A stretch of DNA of 64,000 nucleotides. Origin: Bombyx mori. Lineage: Eukaryota; Arthropoda; Insecta; Lepidoptera; Bombycidae. Each line of letters opens with the position of its first letter. The stretch's first letter is position 1. The position numbers and the translations under genes are program-made. Where the stretch lies: contig NC_085124.1 in the NCBI RefSeq assembly GCF_030269925.1, positions 9,486,001 to 9,550,000 of the forward strand, in the 5' to 3' direction. This document shows, one piece after another, positions 26,001 through 37,200 of the stretch. The notes beneath the pieces were generated by a model that saw only the letters and a program-made list of their open reading frames with translations, had not been told where the DNA came from and ran no database searches.

Positions 26001-27108
26001 ATTACTAACTATATTGTGGTGTATTTGTACTATTTGCATTTACAGAGTTGTTACTTAAAAAGATGTAGTAATCATACATTTCTCAATTGAAATCAATACA
26101 AAATATGCATGTCGTAATTAGATAAAACAGCAATACTTATCCATTACCTTACCTGTTTCAAGTTAAAATCACAAACAAGGTTATGATCCAAATGAAAACG
26201 ACAAGAAATCAAAAGCAATGAAAACGCTTACTACTAGTTACACAATCCCATAAGCAAATTAATATGAACAGAGGCAGGTGGTGTAGCAAACTCATTAAAA
26301 TCACATGTTTATTACTCAACAACGTAATAAGTGCAAAGGTGTCAGTATGCAAAACCAATTCAATATTTCACTGATTGTGAGGGACATTATTAGTCATTAC
26401 ACAATGTGACAAGCAATAGCTAATCTATTTTACAAAATATATTTTGTTATGGGTATATACAATAAAATCATTTTCTGATGTAAAATAATTATTATAGAAA
26501 AGTAACTAATGAACAATTATCTATGTACTGTGCATAATATTGCAGAAGGCAACGGGAAACCACTGCACTTATTTCCCACGAGAGTCATGAGCAGGTCGCA
26601 TCCGACTGATGCATGACCACTCTGTCAAGAGTGTACGAATAGGAAGAAGTGCTTAATAATATACAGCTGTCTTTGGTGCAGTATGACTGCTGGTGTTTAA
26701 ACAACAAATATCTTCAACATAATTGTAAACATAACAAGTTCTACTTTTATGTTTACATTCAATTGAGGTCATGATAAATTAAGCAAAATTATTGATGTAA
26801 AAATGAAAAATGGTTAATTAGAAGAGAGTGAAGAGAAAGAAGCTTGTAACAGTTACAGATATTGATGCTGTAGATGGATATTTTATTCATGTATTTGGAA
26901 GGACCTCACCTTTGCAAATATTCGACGTTTGAGATTGTGAATTCTGGAGTAAATCCTCTGTTGAAGTAATTGCGTAAGGGTTGTGCCTGCCACATCTCTT
27001 CTGTTTATTCTCACCTTTATGTTCTATCGTATATGGATATCTAAACAAAAGCCTATCGCCCTTGCTGTCAGATTTCACAAAAAATATGTTTAATGGATTA
27101 ACTTCCAT
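17064..27108 (-). CDS. NPRL3: NPRL3, GATOR1 complex subunit
   Basis: NPRL3 with NPRL2 and DEPDC5 forms GATOR1, the Rag GTPase-activating complex that restrains TORC1 at the lysosome when amino acids are low. Eleven exons: 27108-26910, 25217-25005, 24624-24530, 23777-23561, 23071-22917, 22570-22439, 21665-21501, 20967-20790, 19913-19241, 18493-18273, 17218-17064. Phases agree at every junction and give about 800 aa. Landmarks: GDRLLFRYPY near the N-terminus, KFELKVNDVRFVGHPTLLPY, LRHEEERCSYLTEE, WVLLSFCLPHK, LRPYHGMLLL, LVYWAKATVIYPLC, WLLQRRLLLQLHTYV, and the C-terminal FRGEQHLEEIMF...SRSQLMQLLDKF. It is longer than the 569-aa human protein because exon 9 (about 224 codons, Asp/Asn/Ser-rich, apparently disordered) sits between two conserved blocks. 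Exon 10 has an alternative acceptor at 18466. The gene diverges from ACBD3. Confidence 0.95.
17388..17510 (-). mobile_element. LINE tail fragment in NPRL3 intron 10
   Basis: The block CTCGCGTCGTTTCCTCACTG...GTCCCGCCAGCGCCTCCG resembles, in reverse, the RT-tail-coding end of LINEs found elsewhere in the window. It is short and decayed. Confidence 0.45.
17860..17945 (+). mobile_element. Short copy of the GGCAGCGGCTTGG repeat family
   Basis: It shares the CATGGGCGACGGTAACCACTC-like core and ends in a GGGCAGAAAAAAA tail. Better copies lie at 22674-22790, 46178-46291, 50524-50640 and 58811-58920. Confidence 0.6.
17970..18222 (-). mobile_element. Bm1/BmSE-type SINE, head missing
   Basis: The copy runs from TTTATTGCTTTGATGGGTGG to CCTACCACCAGTAA on plus. 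The body is well preserved and the tRNA-derived head is absent (5' truncation). Confidence 0.88.
18500..18670 (-). mobile_element. Decayed SINE abutting NPRL3 exon 10
   Basis: Remnants such as GCTCACAGTTCATCTAGTG-TTAAGTGGTTACC and ACTTGAGACATAAGTT match the Bm1/BmSE body at lower identity. It ends within about 10 bp of the exon 10 acceptor. Confidence 0.65.
18752..19184 (+). mobile_element. Full-length Bm1/BmSE-type SINE with tRNA head
   Basis: This plus-strand copy in NPRL3 intron 9 begins with a tRNA-like head (A-box-like TGGCCTAAAGGAT, B-box-like GGTGTTCGAATCTC), continues through the body and ends CATCTAAGCTATATAAAAAAA. At about 430 bp it is one of the two best complete plus-strand copies. 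Confidence 0.92.
20499..20709 (-). mobile_element. Bm1/BmSE-type SINE with internal deletion
   Basis: The copy lies in NPRL3 intron 8, from ATTGCTTAGATGGGTGGG to CCTACCACCAGG. The segment between AACGTCTC and AAACCGAAACGC, present in other copies, has been lost (about 40 bp). Confidence 0.88.
21047..21243 (-). mobile_element. Second tRNA-derived SINE family
   Basis: On the minus strand the element starts with a tRNA-like head: an A-box-like TGGTGCAGTGGTTAGTGG and a B-box-like GGGTTCTATTCCC. It then runs through GTTAACGTCGCCCATG into GGCAGCGGCTTGG-core sequence read in reverse (21050-21115). It lies in NPRL3 intron 7. The head is an unrelated tRNA type to that of the Bm1/BmSE copies. Confidence 0.8.
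21940..22050 (-). mobile_element. Decayed SINE-like fragment in NPRL3 intron 6
   Basis: The blocks GAGTAGTCACCATTGTCGTTCATGGAC and AAGCCTTGAAGAAGG resemble the GGCAGCGGCTTGG family in reverse at low identity. Confidence 0.4.
22674..22790 (+). mobile_element. GGCAGCGGCTTGG repeat copy in NPRL3 intron 5
   Basis: The unit begins AGTAGGCAGCGG and ends GTCTGCCTACAAGGGCAATAAAA. The ends GTAGGCAG and CTGCCTAC are inverted repeats. It is followed by an A-rich tail, as for retroposed sequence. Confidence 0.8.
23815..24197 (-). mobile_element. Near full-length SINE in NPRL3 intron 3
   Basis: This minus-strand Bm1/BmSE-type copy has the tRNA-like head at its right end (TTATCCTTTAGGCCACGAC at about 24177-24195). 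The SINE lies between exons 4 and 3. A (CT)n tract follows at 24313-24336. Confidence 0.88.
24313..24336. repeat. CT dinucleotide microsatellite
   Basis: A run of about eleven CT units lies in the intron next to the SINE. Confidence 0.85.
25559..25735. mobile_element. Dispersed repeat beginning CTAGCCGTACTCATCTGC
   Basis: The same sequence recurs at 37031-37265 (ACTAGCTGTACCCGTCTGC). Both end in GGTTCAGTAGTTATAA and ACCACTGTAGATTTATATA. Elements with a CTAGCTG-ACCCG start are common in Lepidoptera; the class (LINE 3' end or Helitron) is not resolved. It lies in NPRL3 intron 1. Confidence 0.7.
26540..26652 (+). mobile_element. LINE tail fragment, partner of 59585-59700
   Basis: The block GCAACGGGAAACCACTGCAC...GCATGACCACTCTGTCAAGAG reappears inverted at about 59585-59700. 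It is in NPRL3 intron 1 and resembles the 3' UTR of a non-LTR element. Confidence 0.6.
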
Positions 27109-28225
27109 GATTTTAGTATTGCGTCAAACCCAAATACACGTTTTCAATCTGCTTTAAATGATTACTTTATTTCATTGTGCTGTGAATAGTAACAATTAAA
27201 AGTGTATGAAATAGTTTCACGGCAGTCATTGTTACTTTTCTTTAGCACACAGCGACAAAGAGTAAAGAATTTCTTAATTAATATTTTGCTATAAATTAAT
27301 GGTAAATAACACAGTATCGTATATAAACACTAAGTCTAATTTACTAATTTCGGTAAACAGATAAGTACTAGGCATAGACTACAATACTCTTTGTTTTTTA
27401 AAGACTTTATGGCCTGGTATTAAGACCTTTAAGTTCAAATTCTTATTTTCTCTTATTTATACTAAAAATAAAATAAAGCGAAATGGGATAAATTTTATTA
27501 ATTTCAGATTTTTATCAAATGGGATGAATTTAAATGAAACGAGATGAGATGACTGAGACTTTTGAAAGAGCCTGAGAAGTTACGTTCGAAGACTTTGTTT
27601 AATTTTCCCACATTTGTGCATTTTCTCAGATGATAACAGTTAATAAACTACGATTATTACATATCTAAACCCGAGGAAACACTAAATTTACAAAATAAAA
27701 CAATTCAACCAACTTCACTCCGCGTGTTCCCACCAAAAAATCCGCAGATACATTACAGTTTTCTGTGGTTAGTGTTGGACGGTTAAATTTGAGGGGATTG
27801 GGTTTTGTAGGTTTATGAGGGTCTATTTAAAAACACACTGCTTCATTATAATTATATTGAACACTGTTACACCATTATAAAATTATTATCTTTATAATAC
27901 TCTTAGATGCTGCTCTGACCGTGTCTAGATGAGAAGTCCTTGACTTCACTTACGAGAAGACAATCATCTGCTTTTTTAAATATTTAAAATAATTCCAATA
28001 TTCGAAATCTGCAATGATGTGTCATGTGTTGCCTGCTATTATATTTTCAAACTCCAACAGTTAGTGAACAGTTCATAAAACAGAATATACTAAAAATTAG
28101 GCTGTACGGTGTGATACCTTCGTCTTTCCGTTTGGAAAAATGAAACTGCGCTGTAAAAGCAGAGATTGTGGTTTATTTTGGTCTATGATTTTAATGCGTA
28201 CAGCAGTCTGTCAGAAAAACATAAG
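27109..28225. promoter_or_regulatory. Divergent promoter region of NPRL3 and ACBD3
   Basis: The start codons of NPRL3 (27108, minus) and ACBD3 (28226, plus) are 1,117 bp apart and head to head, so this stretch must hold both promoters and 5' UTRs. It is AT-rich with no recognised repeat. I did not identify a convincing TATA box. Shared regulation is possible but not shown. Confidence 0.6.
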
Positions 28226-31200
28226 ATGGCTAGTAAAATCGATAGTAATATAAAAGTTAATCCAGAAAAAGTATTGCTAGAGACAGATCAAGGCATTGTC
28301 GACAGTGAAGAAAGGAAGTGGGGAATGCCCCTAAAAGAAGTATATAAACATGGAGTCTTTTTCTATAAAGGTAATGGGCATACAACTTACCGCTACACAC
28401 ATTTATCAAAACAATGATTCTGATATGATGTTCTTAGAAATTAGAGAAGGAAAACAAAGGTATGGATAGATAACCTAATATAAAAATGTCAAGAAGCTAA
28501 AATTAAATTTTATTCTTTTAGAAAAGGAAGGAAAAGCAATACATCTTAGCTATGAAGACAGGCTGAAACTGGTCGCCTATACACAACAAACCGCGCACGG
28601 TCCATTTGATCCCAATTCTGTACCACCTCTGGGTGTCTTGGATGTGATAGGGAGAGATAGGCATGCAGCTTGGCAAGCATTAGGTCAAATGTCTCAAATA
28701 CAGGCTATGGCTGGCTTTGTCCATGCTTTAGACAGGTGAGAATTATAATATGTTTTATATTCCTAATATTGCTGGACAAGCTCGTAGCACATTCTTTGTT
28801 AAGTTATTGTACTCTATAGACATCAAAATGTAAATGTCACTCACATTGAAAATGTGCCCTGCCATCAGTAATTATGCAAATCATGCCTTTTAGCTAGACT
28901 AATTACATGATATCTATCTTTTATTGTGAGGGTTATTTCTGAACCTGTAGACAATTTAATACGTCAATTAATTAATAGTGCCTGAAGGATTTACATTCTG
29001 CCATGCCCAAATACACACTAGATGTGTCAAGCCACAAGAACTTTAAATTGCATTTAATACTTAATCGTTAAAGTAACAGTTTCCAAAATTAAAAAGTGTG
29101 TATTGATTTAAACCACTTAACACCAGGTGAGCTGAGAAGTCATCCACCTGTCTAAGCAATAAAAAAATTTAAAAAAACAGTAAATTAGCAGGAGGATGAT
29201 TGTGTACACTGATAACCTGGAGAAAATTAGTTTCATTCATAACCTATCTGTGAATAATCAAAAATAATATAGCTCACGCAATATATTTAACCCATATTTT
29301 TAAGTGTATTTTTCTTATCTGTAAAATGAGTTAAAGTATCAGCAATGTATGTCAGTATCAGCTGTTTTATCACTTATTTACTAGACTGACTATCTTTGTG
29401 AATTCTATGTAGCCATATAACAAAAAAATCATACAGTCAAAGATAAAATATACAATGATGTGGACTTACAGGTTTAATACCTTTAACTTAATAAAACAGA
29501 TAGATTCCTAGTTTTGCTTAGAATATTTTTGTTGTTATTTGGATTGACTGTAAATTTAAATTAACATATATCTACTCTATTAGTTAAGTCTATTATATCT
29601 AAAAATTACAGTTGAATTTATATAAATTGTGTTAGACAAGAGCTTGTCCAATAGAGCTTTGAAATCAGTTCAGTGTCCTACCAGAGTTTTAGATAATGAG
29701 AATATTTATTCTGTTCATTATTATTTATTCTATTTATTCATTTATTTTACTCATATATTTTATGTCGGCCTAAAATGTGAATCATTTGTAAACTTACTAG
29801 TCGTAAATTGAGAATGATGTTTTATTATCAACAGACTTTGTCCATTGTTCAAGCCATATTTGGAAGCTATACAGAAGGACAAGGAACAAAAGATGCAACA
29901 AGAGTAAGTTTAAAAAATTAACCATTTTTTACTACATTTGATGTCTTTGTTTCTTCTTGGTTTTTGGGGCACATTACAAAATCTTCCCTTCAAAAATAGT
30001 TTGCCTTAAAAAACTGACATTGGCAAGGTTTTGTTTTTAATTTAAACTTTTTCTTTTCTTCCATAGACTGTTGAAAGAGTCCACAACCTCACTTTTTTAT
30101 TGTTTATATGGGTGCACAAGCTCGGGGCCCACATGATGTGTAGAGGTTACCGGAGGCCATAGGCATGAATGTCACCATTCACCTTGAGACATGAGGTCCA
30201 AACCACAATTACTTATTATAATCCAATTTACGGACACCAAAAAGCCTACCTCCTGTTTCATTACCTGTTTGTTTGAAGCTGGTAGATTGGAACTGATAGA
30301 TTCCTTCAAGTAAATGCTGTATAGAGATATGAGATCGATAACAGAATTACATTGAAGACTTACCTAACAACGAAATTTAAACTTTATTGACCAAATTCTG
30401 TGCCTATCTATATGGCTAAAAAAAAAAGCTCGCTTTAAAGCTAAAAGAAATTTCCAGATCCTATTTTATGTATTTTACACACAATTTGAATTTGTGACTG
30501 CAATTTCGTAAATAATATTGCTTGAAAGATAAAAACAATATATTTTATAAATATATTTTGGAGGCACATTACAGCCATTGGCCAGTCTACTTGATTTATT
30601 AGGTAATAATTTTAAGGTTGAAACGAGAAGAAGAAGAAAGATCTCGAATCGAACTTCAAAATAGAGTCATGCTAGAGAAACAGAAGCAGCAAAGTAATAA
30701 AATAACGGAAGAACAACAAGTGTAAGTATGTTTGATTTAACTCCAAAATCAAAAAAGAAAAAAAGTGTAAATAAATTTTACAAGTAAACAATTTTCCTTA
30801 ATTACAGAAAATTTTATAAGTAAGTATCAGCATGCTTAGTATTTTTACTACCCCCAATATAGCATAGGAATATGGGCAATATTTAAGTACAGTTAAAATA
30901 TAATCAGAAAATTTCACATTGGAATGATTCAACAGATACTTCATTAAATAATGCTGGCAAATTTAGTCATACAAGTTCTAAATGAGAATACACTTTACTG
31001 GAAAGAGAATATAATTATATAAAAATTAAATTAAAATAGAATACGTTAAAAACATGCTTTCTGGTAATTTCAAGTTTTTTTAAGTACAGCAAAGATAGTG
31101 CTCGTATTGCAGACAGATAACTCTATATAGCCAGATATATTCTCTTCTTATTAATTCTTCTGTCAATAAGATCTATATTTCATTTAAATTTCATATTACT

Positions 31201-34200
31201 TTTTCATTTTAGGCAAAGGATAAAGGATGCCTTAAACGCTCAAACGTATGATCAGTTCCTACAATATGCCCAACAACAGTTTCCTGGTAATTTCGACCAG
31301 CAAGCCATTTTGATTAGGCAACTACAAGATCAACACTATCAACAATATATAAAGCAGCTAGCTGTAGATCAGAGATTAGCAAATTCTACCATACTCAACG
31401 AAAGTGATGACACAGAGAGTGAAAATGTTAAAAAAGAGGAAATGGTGAAAGACTGCAACTTAAACGAAACTGATATTGTCGCTGTTGTGGACAACAAGTA
31501 AGTACCACTGATTCCATACATGCTATAATAATATATTCTTCTTCTTAGTCGCATACTTCATTGCTGAAGGTCGTGTCCCTGAAAGCCCTTCGTGGCTCTT
31601 TGTACCATCAGCTTCCATTTCCTTCGGTCTTCGGCTTCTCTCAGGGCGGTCGCAACAGAGAGTGCAGTGAGCGCAGTTATCTGATCCGACCAACGGTTTG
31701 GTGGCCGGCCGGCGTGTCTTTTCCCTTCTACCTTGCCCACCACAGTAAATTTTTCAAGGTTGTCTCGTGGCCGCCGATATATTATTATACACTATTATTG
31801 TATTTTCACTAGTTACAGACTTGATTAAAATAGTTTAACAGGTTAATATGATGAATGTTATGGCTAATTGAGTTCTTCAATCGTTTTTGACCACGAAATA
31901 TCTTAATAATAAGAATATTGTCTTGCTTAATACCTACATAGTATAGTAACCGGCAAACATCGTGAGCAAATGACCTTGACTGCGCAGAACCGAATTTTAG
32001 ATCACTTTGGTGGTGAGGGTGAGGCGCGACGGCAGGGGAAATCGTATCGAGCGCGTTATTGGTAGATCAGTCGAACCTTGCGTCCCGCACCGCGCCTTCG
32101 TTCCGCTTGCTCCCAAAAGTACGCTTGCGTACAGTGAAAAGTCTATCGTTATTAATCGTTAAGTTATATTTTGTTATAATTGCTTGTTGAATTTGTTGCC
32201 ATTGCTATTTGTTGAGTGTTTGTTGATTTTTTATAAAAAATACACTGCCGCGACAAACTGGTGTAGTATTCAAAAGAAAGGGTAGAAAAATTGTGTACGA
32301 CGTATATTGCTTCATTATAAAACAGGGGAAGAATGATATTATGGAAAAAGTAAAACAGACTTCGGAAGCAACAAAAACATCAGTGAGTACTGTTAGGTGC
32401 ATTATTAACGAAGCTAAAGGCTCTGGCTTGCTCATCGTGCTTGGGACTCCGGATAAGAAAAGACCAGGGAAGAAGAAAGTTACCGGAATGGATAGTTTCG
32501 TTCAATCTGTAATAAAAAGATGTAATCATAATAACTACATAACAAGCAGCGAAACTCCGTACCGTAGAAAGGCTTCGAAAATTTTAAAGAAGATATACAT
32601 TTTAATGGCTCGGAATGAAGTTTACGACGAATTATGAAAGAGCTAGGCTTCAGATGGAAAAAAAAACAGAAAATAATCGGAAGCTGGTAATTGAAAAAAG
32701 TAACATTCGATTACTACGAATCGAATATCTTCAAAAAATAATTAATTATAGACAAAAAAGAAGATCGAACCGACCGAGTCGTAAACTACACCGATGAGCC
32801 CTATGTCGACTTATCACGATGATGGCGACTCGGGTGATGAAAACAGTGATGATGATAATGGTCAAGATTATGATAACGAAAAAAAATTACAAATACCAGC
32901 TTCGCTTCAACTGAACGAAGACCTGGCAACAGCTCTAGTTTTGACTTAATAGAAGGATTATCTATTTTACCCCAAGATTAAATTATTATAATTATTAACC
33001 TATATTTTTTGTTGATGTTCTAATAAATATATAAATAAATACATATGTTGATTTTAATAATTTAATTGTATTATGACGCAGAGTAAATAATGTTTTTGCA
33101 CGTGAGTGTACCATGCGCAAACTTACCCCCACTACGTCAACAAATGCTCAAGAAGTTTGCCGGCTATTATACATACCAATAAAAATTATATTAAGTCACT
33201 GTTTTAACATTGTTAAAAATTAGTTTGATCTGCAAAATTTTGTTGACTGCTGCTCACCTAATTGTGGATGGTCATCATCGCTTATATTTATAGAAATAAT
33301 AATGGACAAATATTGCATTATGTATTACATAGAATCGTCATTATCATTCAGTTATCTTGTCAACCTTTACAGATGATGTAGTACAAAAATCGAAGTTTTT
33401 TTTAATAAATTTCTACATTTTCTCGAGTAACTCTATCTTTAAATATTTTGTTTTAGGTCAATGCAGACTTTAGAAAAAACGGATCCAAACGATTACACCG
33501 AAGTCTATAAAGAAGACGAATCTGAAGATGGTAATAACAAATTTCTTGTTAAACATTAAATACTTTAATGTCGATGATTAATCAGGAGGCATTGTTTGCA
33601 ATACCACATATTACTATGTATTACAGTTAGCAAATAACATTTTTGCTAACTATATAATATTTTTTTTCGTCTTCCTGTGCTGATAGTCTTCAGAGGCTAT
33701 ATCATCGTTACCCTAGCCGGTCATCGTTCTAGTCGAATCCGTCGCTTGCGACGAAGGGCTCGACGTGTAAATTGACCCACAGACACAGCCCACTGAGTTT
33801 CTCGCTGGATCTTCTCAGTGGGTCGCGTTTCCGATCCGGTTGTAAATTCTACGAAGCACTGCTCTTGCTAGGGCCAGTGTTAGCAATACCTCCGGCTTAA
33901 GCTCCGTGAGCTCACCGAGGGTTCGACGAGGACGGTGACCGGTGCTTGTGGTACCTAAAAGCACCGTTAATGGTTGGGGAGGATCCGTAATGACATGCTT
34001 AGGGCACATTTTCTGTTATTTATCTCTAACACTATAAGCAGACTTCGGAACTCTGGTAACCGTACTCGTCGAACTCTGTAAAGAGTTCGAGGTGCAACCC
34101 AATCCGTACATAGATGCATTCGCGAAGCAGCTGTCCTTGAGCAGTTAGGTATCTCTCGGAGGTGCTCTGGCAACTGTTAGCAAATCCCACTTCTCCTGGA

Positions 34201-37200
34201 TGAGCCGTTGCTGCCCACCTGTCCTGGTGAAGCTGGAAAAGCATCCAGGCCACAAGTAAATCTTCTTTAAAAAATAAAAAATTAAGTTATAAAATGAACA
34301 AAAATACGTGGATGCAAATATTGCAGTATATTAGGGCATTTTTTTAAATCATTTCTGTCACTTAACTTTCAATAATATAATATTCAGATGGTCTACCAGC
34401 GGTAGAGGATGCGCGCATGTGGACTCGTGATGAAATAGTTCAATTCAAAGACTCTGCTCGGTCAAGTGGAGGAATGTTGACTGTGGGACACGGAGAAACT
34501 GTAACTATAAGGGTTCCTACGCATCATCGCGCCAGGTGTATCTGTTGGGAGTTTGCCACGGACAAATACGATATTGGTAAGCATCTATATTATCTAAAAC
34601 CGCTGCGTTCATCGACAGTGCGTTTCCAAAGATCTTTTCTGCCATGAACTCCCTTCCACGGTGTTTCCCGAGCGCTATAACATGTCCTTCTTAAAACGAG
34701 GCTTGCAGAGAGTACTTAATGGTAGACAGCGGCTTGGCTCTGCCCCATGGCATTGCAGACGTCCATGAGCGACGGTAACCACTTACCATCAGATGAGCCA
34801 TATGTTCGTCTGCCTACAAAGGCAATAAAAAAAACATTTCTAACTTCCTATAGCTTAGATGATTGAACATAGACACAGCCCACTGAGTTTCTCGTCGGTT
34901 ATTCTCAGTGCATCGCGTTTCCGATCCGGTGGTAGATTCTGCGAAGCACTGCTCTTGCTAGGGCCAGTGTTAGCAACACTTCCGGTTTGAGCCCCGTGAG
35001 CTAACCCACATGTTAGGGTGAAGCTGAAATAGCCTCTCAAGGCTACCAGCATAGGTTGAACAAAAAAAATAAAGCCTTGCTATTAAGTATGTACCAGAAT
35101 TCATACATATCACAATGTTAATGTCACCATCCATGTTTAAAGTTTAAACATATCTTATTGTATAACGAGTTTCCATACCAGTCAAAATGCAACGTGTAAA
35201 TTCTCCACGATAGAAACAAGCAGGCTATTGGGACCGACCCATGTGGGCTTATAGCGGCCATAGATATGCTGTACTTGAATTTTTATTTTCTTTTAGACTT
35301 GAGTGAGTGAGTGAGTGAAATTAAAAGTTTTTTTTTTAAATATCATTTGACGTGCTTATTCTGAATTAGCAATCGAACAGTTTTATAAGATAGTGGGGTC
35401 AGGGAACAGTATTCTTATCCAATAGCAACCGCACACGTTTCTAGCGTCACACACAGCTCGATTCTAATTGGTCGCGAAAATTTACACAATAATACCAATA
35501 TAATAATACAAATAACAAAATACAGATACAATAATTTGATGAATCGACATCCTCAGCATTCCAGATGCGTGAACAGAGTTTACAATACACTACTGGTGGT
35601 CGCATTTATTTTAACACATCGCCCTATTTGTGATCACTTCGTTTATTAATAAATAAGACTTTCATACCAGGGATCGACTACATTTCCTATCGGAGTCCGC
35701 ATGTTGAGTATTGGAGCTGTGTGTGCTATAGTGTACCTACATGTTCTTGTTTCGTAAATGTTTCTGATCCTTATAACTTATAACACAGTTACACACTAGG
35801 ATGGAGTCGCTTAATGTGGAACATTGTTTTTTTTTTTCATTTACAATCCCAGTCTAAATGGTCCTTGTATACAACTTTAGTGTCTTTTGATGACGATTGA
35901 AGCAGTCTAGAAGACAATGTAACTCATATTATTATAGTGCATGAAGTTTACATACATACATGAATTACACTGATTAGGCTTAGCAGAAAATGTTATTAGC
36001 TATTACGTTCAAAGTGCAATCAAACCGTTCTCAAGTCGACATACTAGCAACAATATAAGCATTTAAAAAAAATGTAATTTAGGTCATAGCTGTTTTATGA
36101 GACAAAAAATAATCAATTAAAACTGTTTACTTTTTTCAGGTTTCGGTCTTTATTTTGAATGGAGCAAATCTCCGACTTCAGAAGTGACGGTTCACGTGTC
36201 AGAAAGCGACGAAGAAGATGAAGCAGAAGAGGAAGTCTACGGTGAAGAAGGTAATGTTAATTTAATACAATAATTCTGTTGTACAGTGGTATTAATAAAG
36301 TTATTTATTTTATTTATTCACTGGTCATTTTCAGTGCGTTCACAGATCGGATAGAATGAATAGGTAATTAATGATCATACCGCTTAATAGAAATCTTTAT
36401 TTGTTTCCAGAACTTACAGTACAGGATTCGAACTCTGATCCTGAGTTGGGCAGCGATAGGCGAGTGCTAAGTGCGGTGAGGCCGCCCGTCAGCCTCGTGG
36501 TTCCGGTCTTCCGACGCGACTGTCACACAGAGGTTTGTATTTTTTATTTATTTTTATTGCTTAGATGGGTGGACGAGCTCACAGCCCACCTGATGTTAAG
36601 TGGTTACTGGAGCCCATAGACATCTACAACGTAAATGCGCCAACCACCTTGAGATATAAGTTCTAAGGTCTCAAGTATAGTTACAACAGCTGCCCCACCC
36701 TTCAAACCGAAACGCATTACTGATTCACGACAGAAATAGGCAGGATGGTGGTACCTACCCGTGCGGACTCACAAGAGAGGTCCTACCATCAGTGAAACTA
36801 TACGAGCCACCATACCATACCACCAGTGTATACTATGTTTGTATGTGAACTAGACTAGATATAAGGGGACCGTTACTAAGATAATCGGATATTACATAAT
36901 GTGAAAAAAATAAAAAAAGTTGCGGTTCTGTTTACCGGAGGACAGCTGGCGGACTATTACTATTTCCATTACATTGCCAAACATAACGAAACGTATGGTC
37001 GACCCATACTAGTGCTGAGTTTTATATATTAACTAGCTGTACCCGTCTGCTTCGCTGGGCATTTAAAGTTTTCTCACCCCCACAAAGATTCTCATCATTA
37101 ACGCCCCCGCAACTGATGCAGGAAGTCCAACACTCATATAAATATTAGCCTATCCATTAAGTCCTATCCATTAAGTATTTTCTACTAGATATCAAGCTTC

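Noticed and set aside
33815..34253. Three minus-strand ORFs of 64-73 codons
   Set aside because: They lie entirely within a dispersed repeat copy and are not conserved in frame in the other copies.
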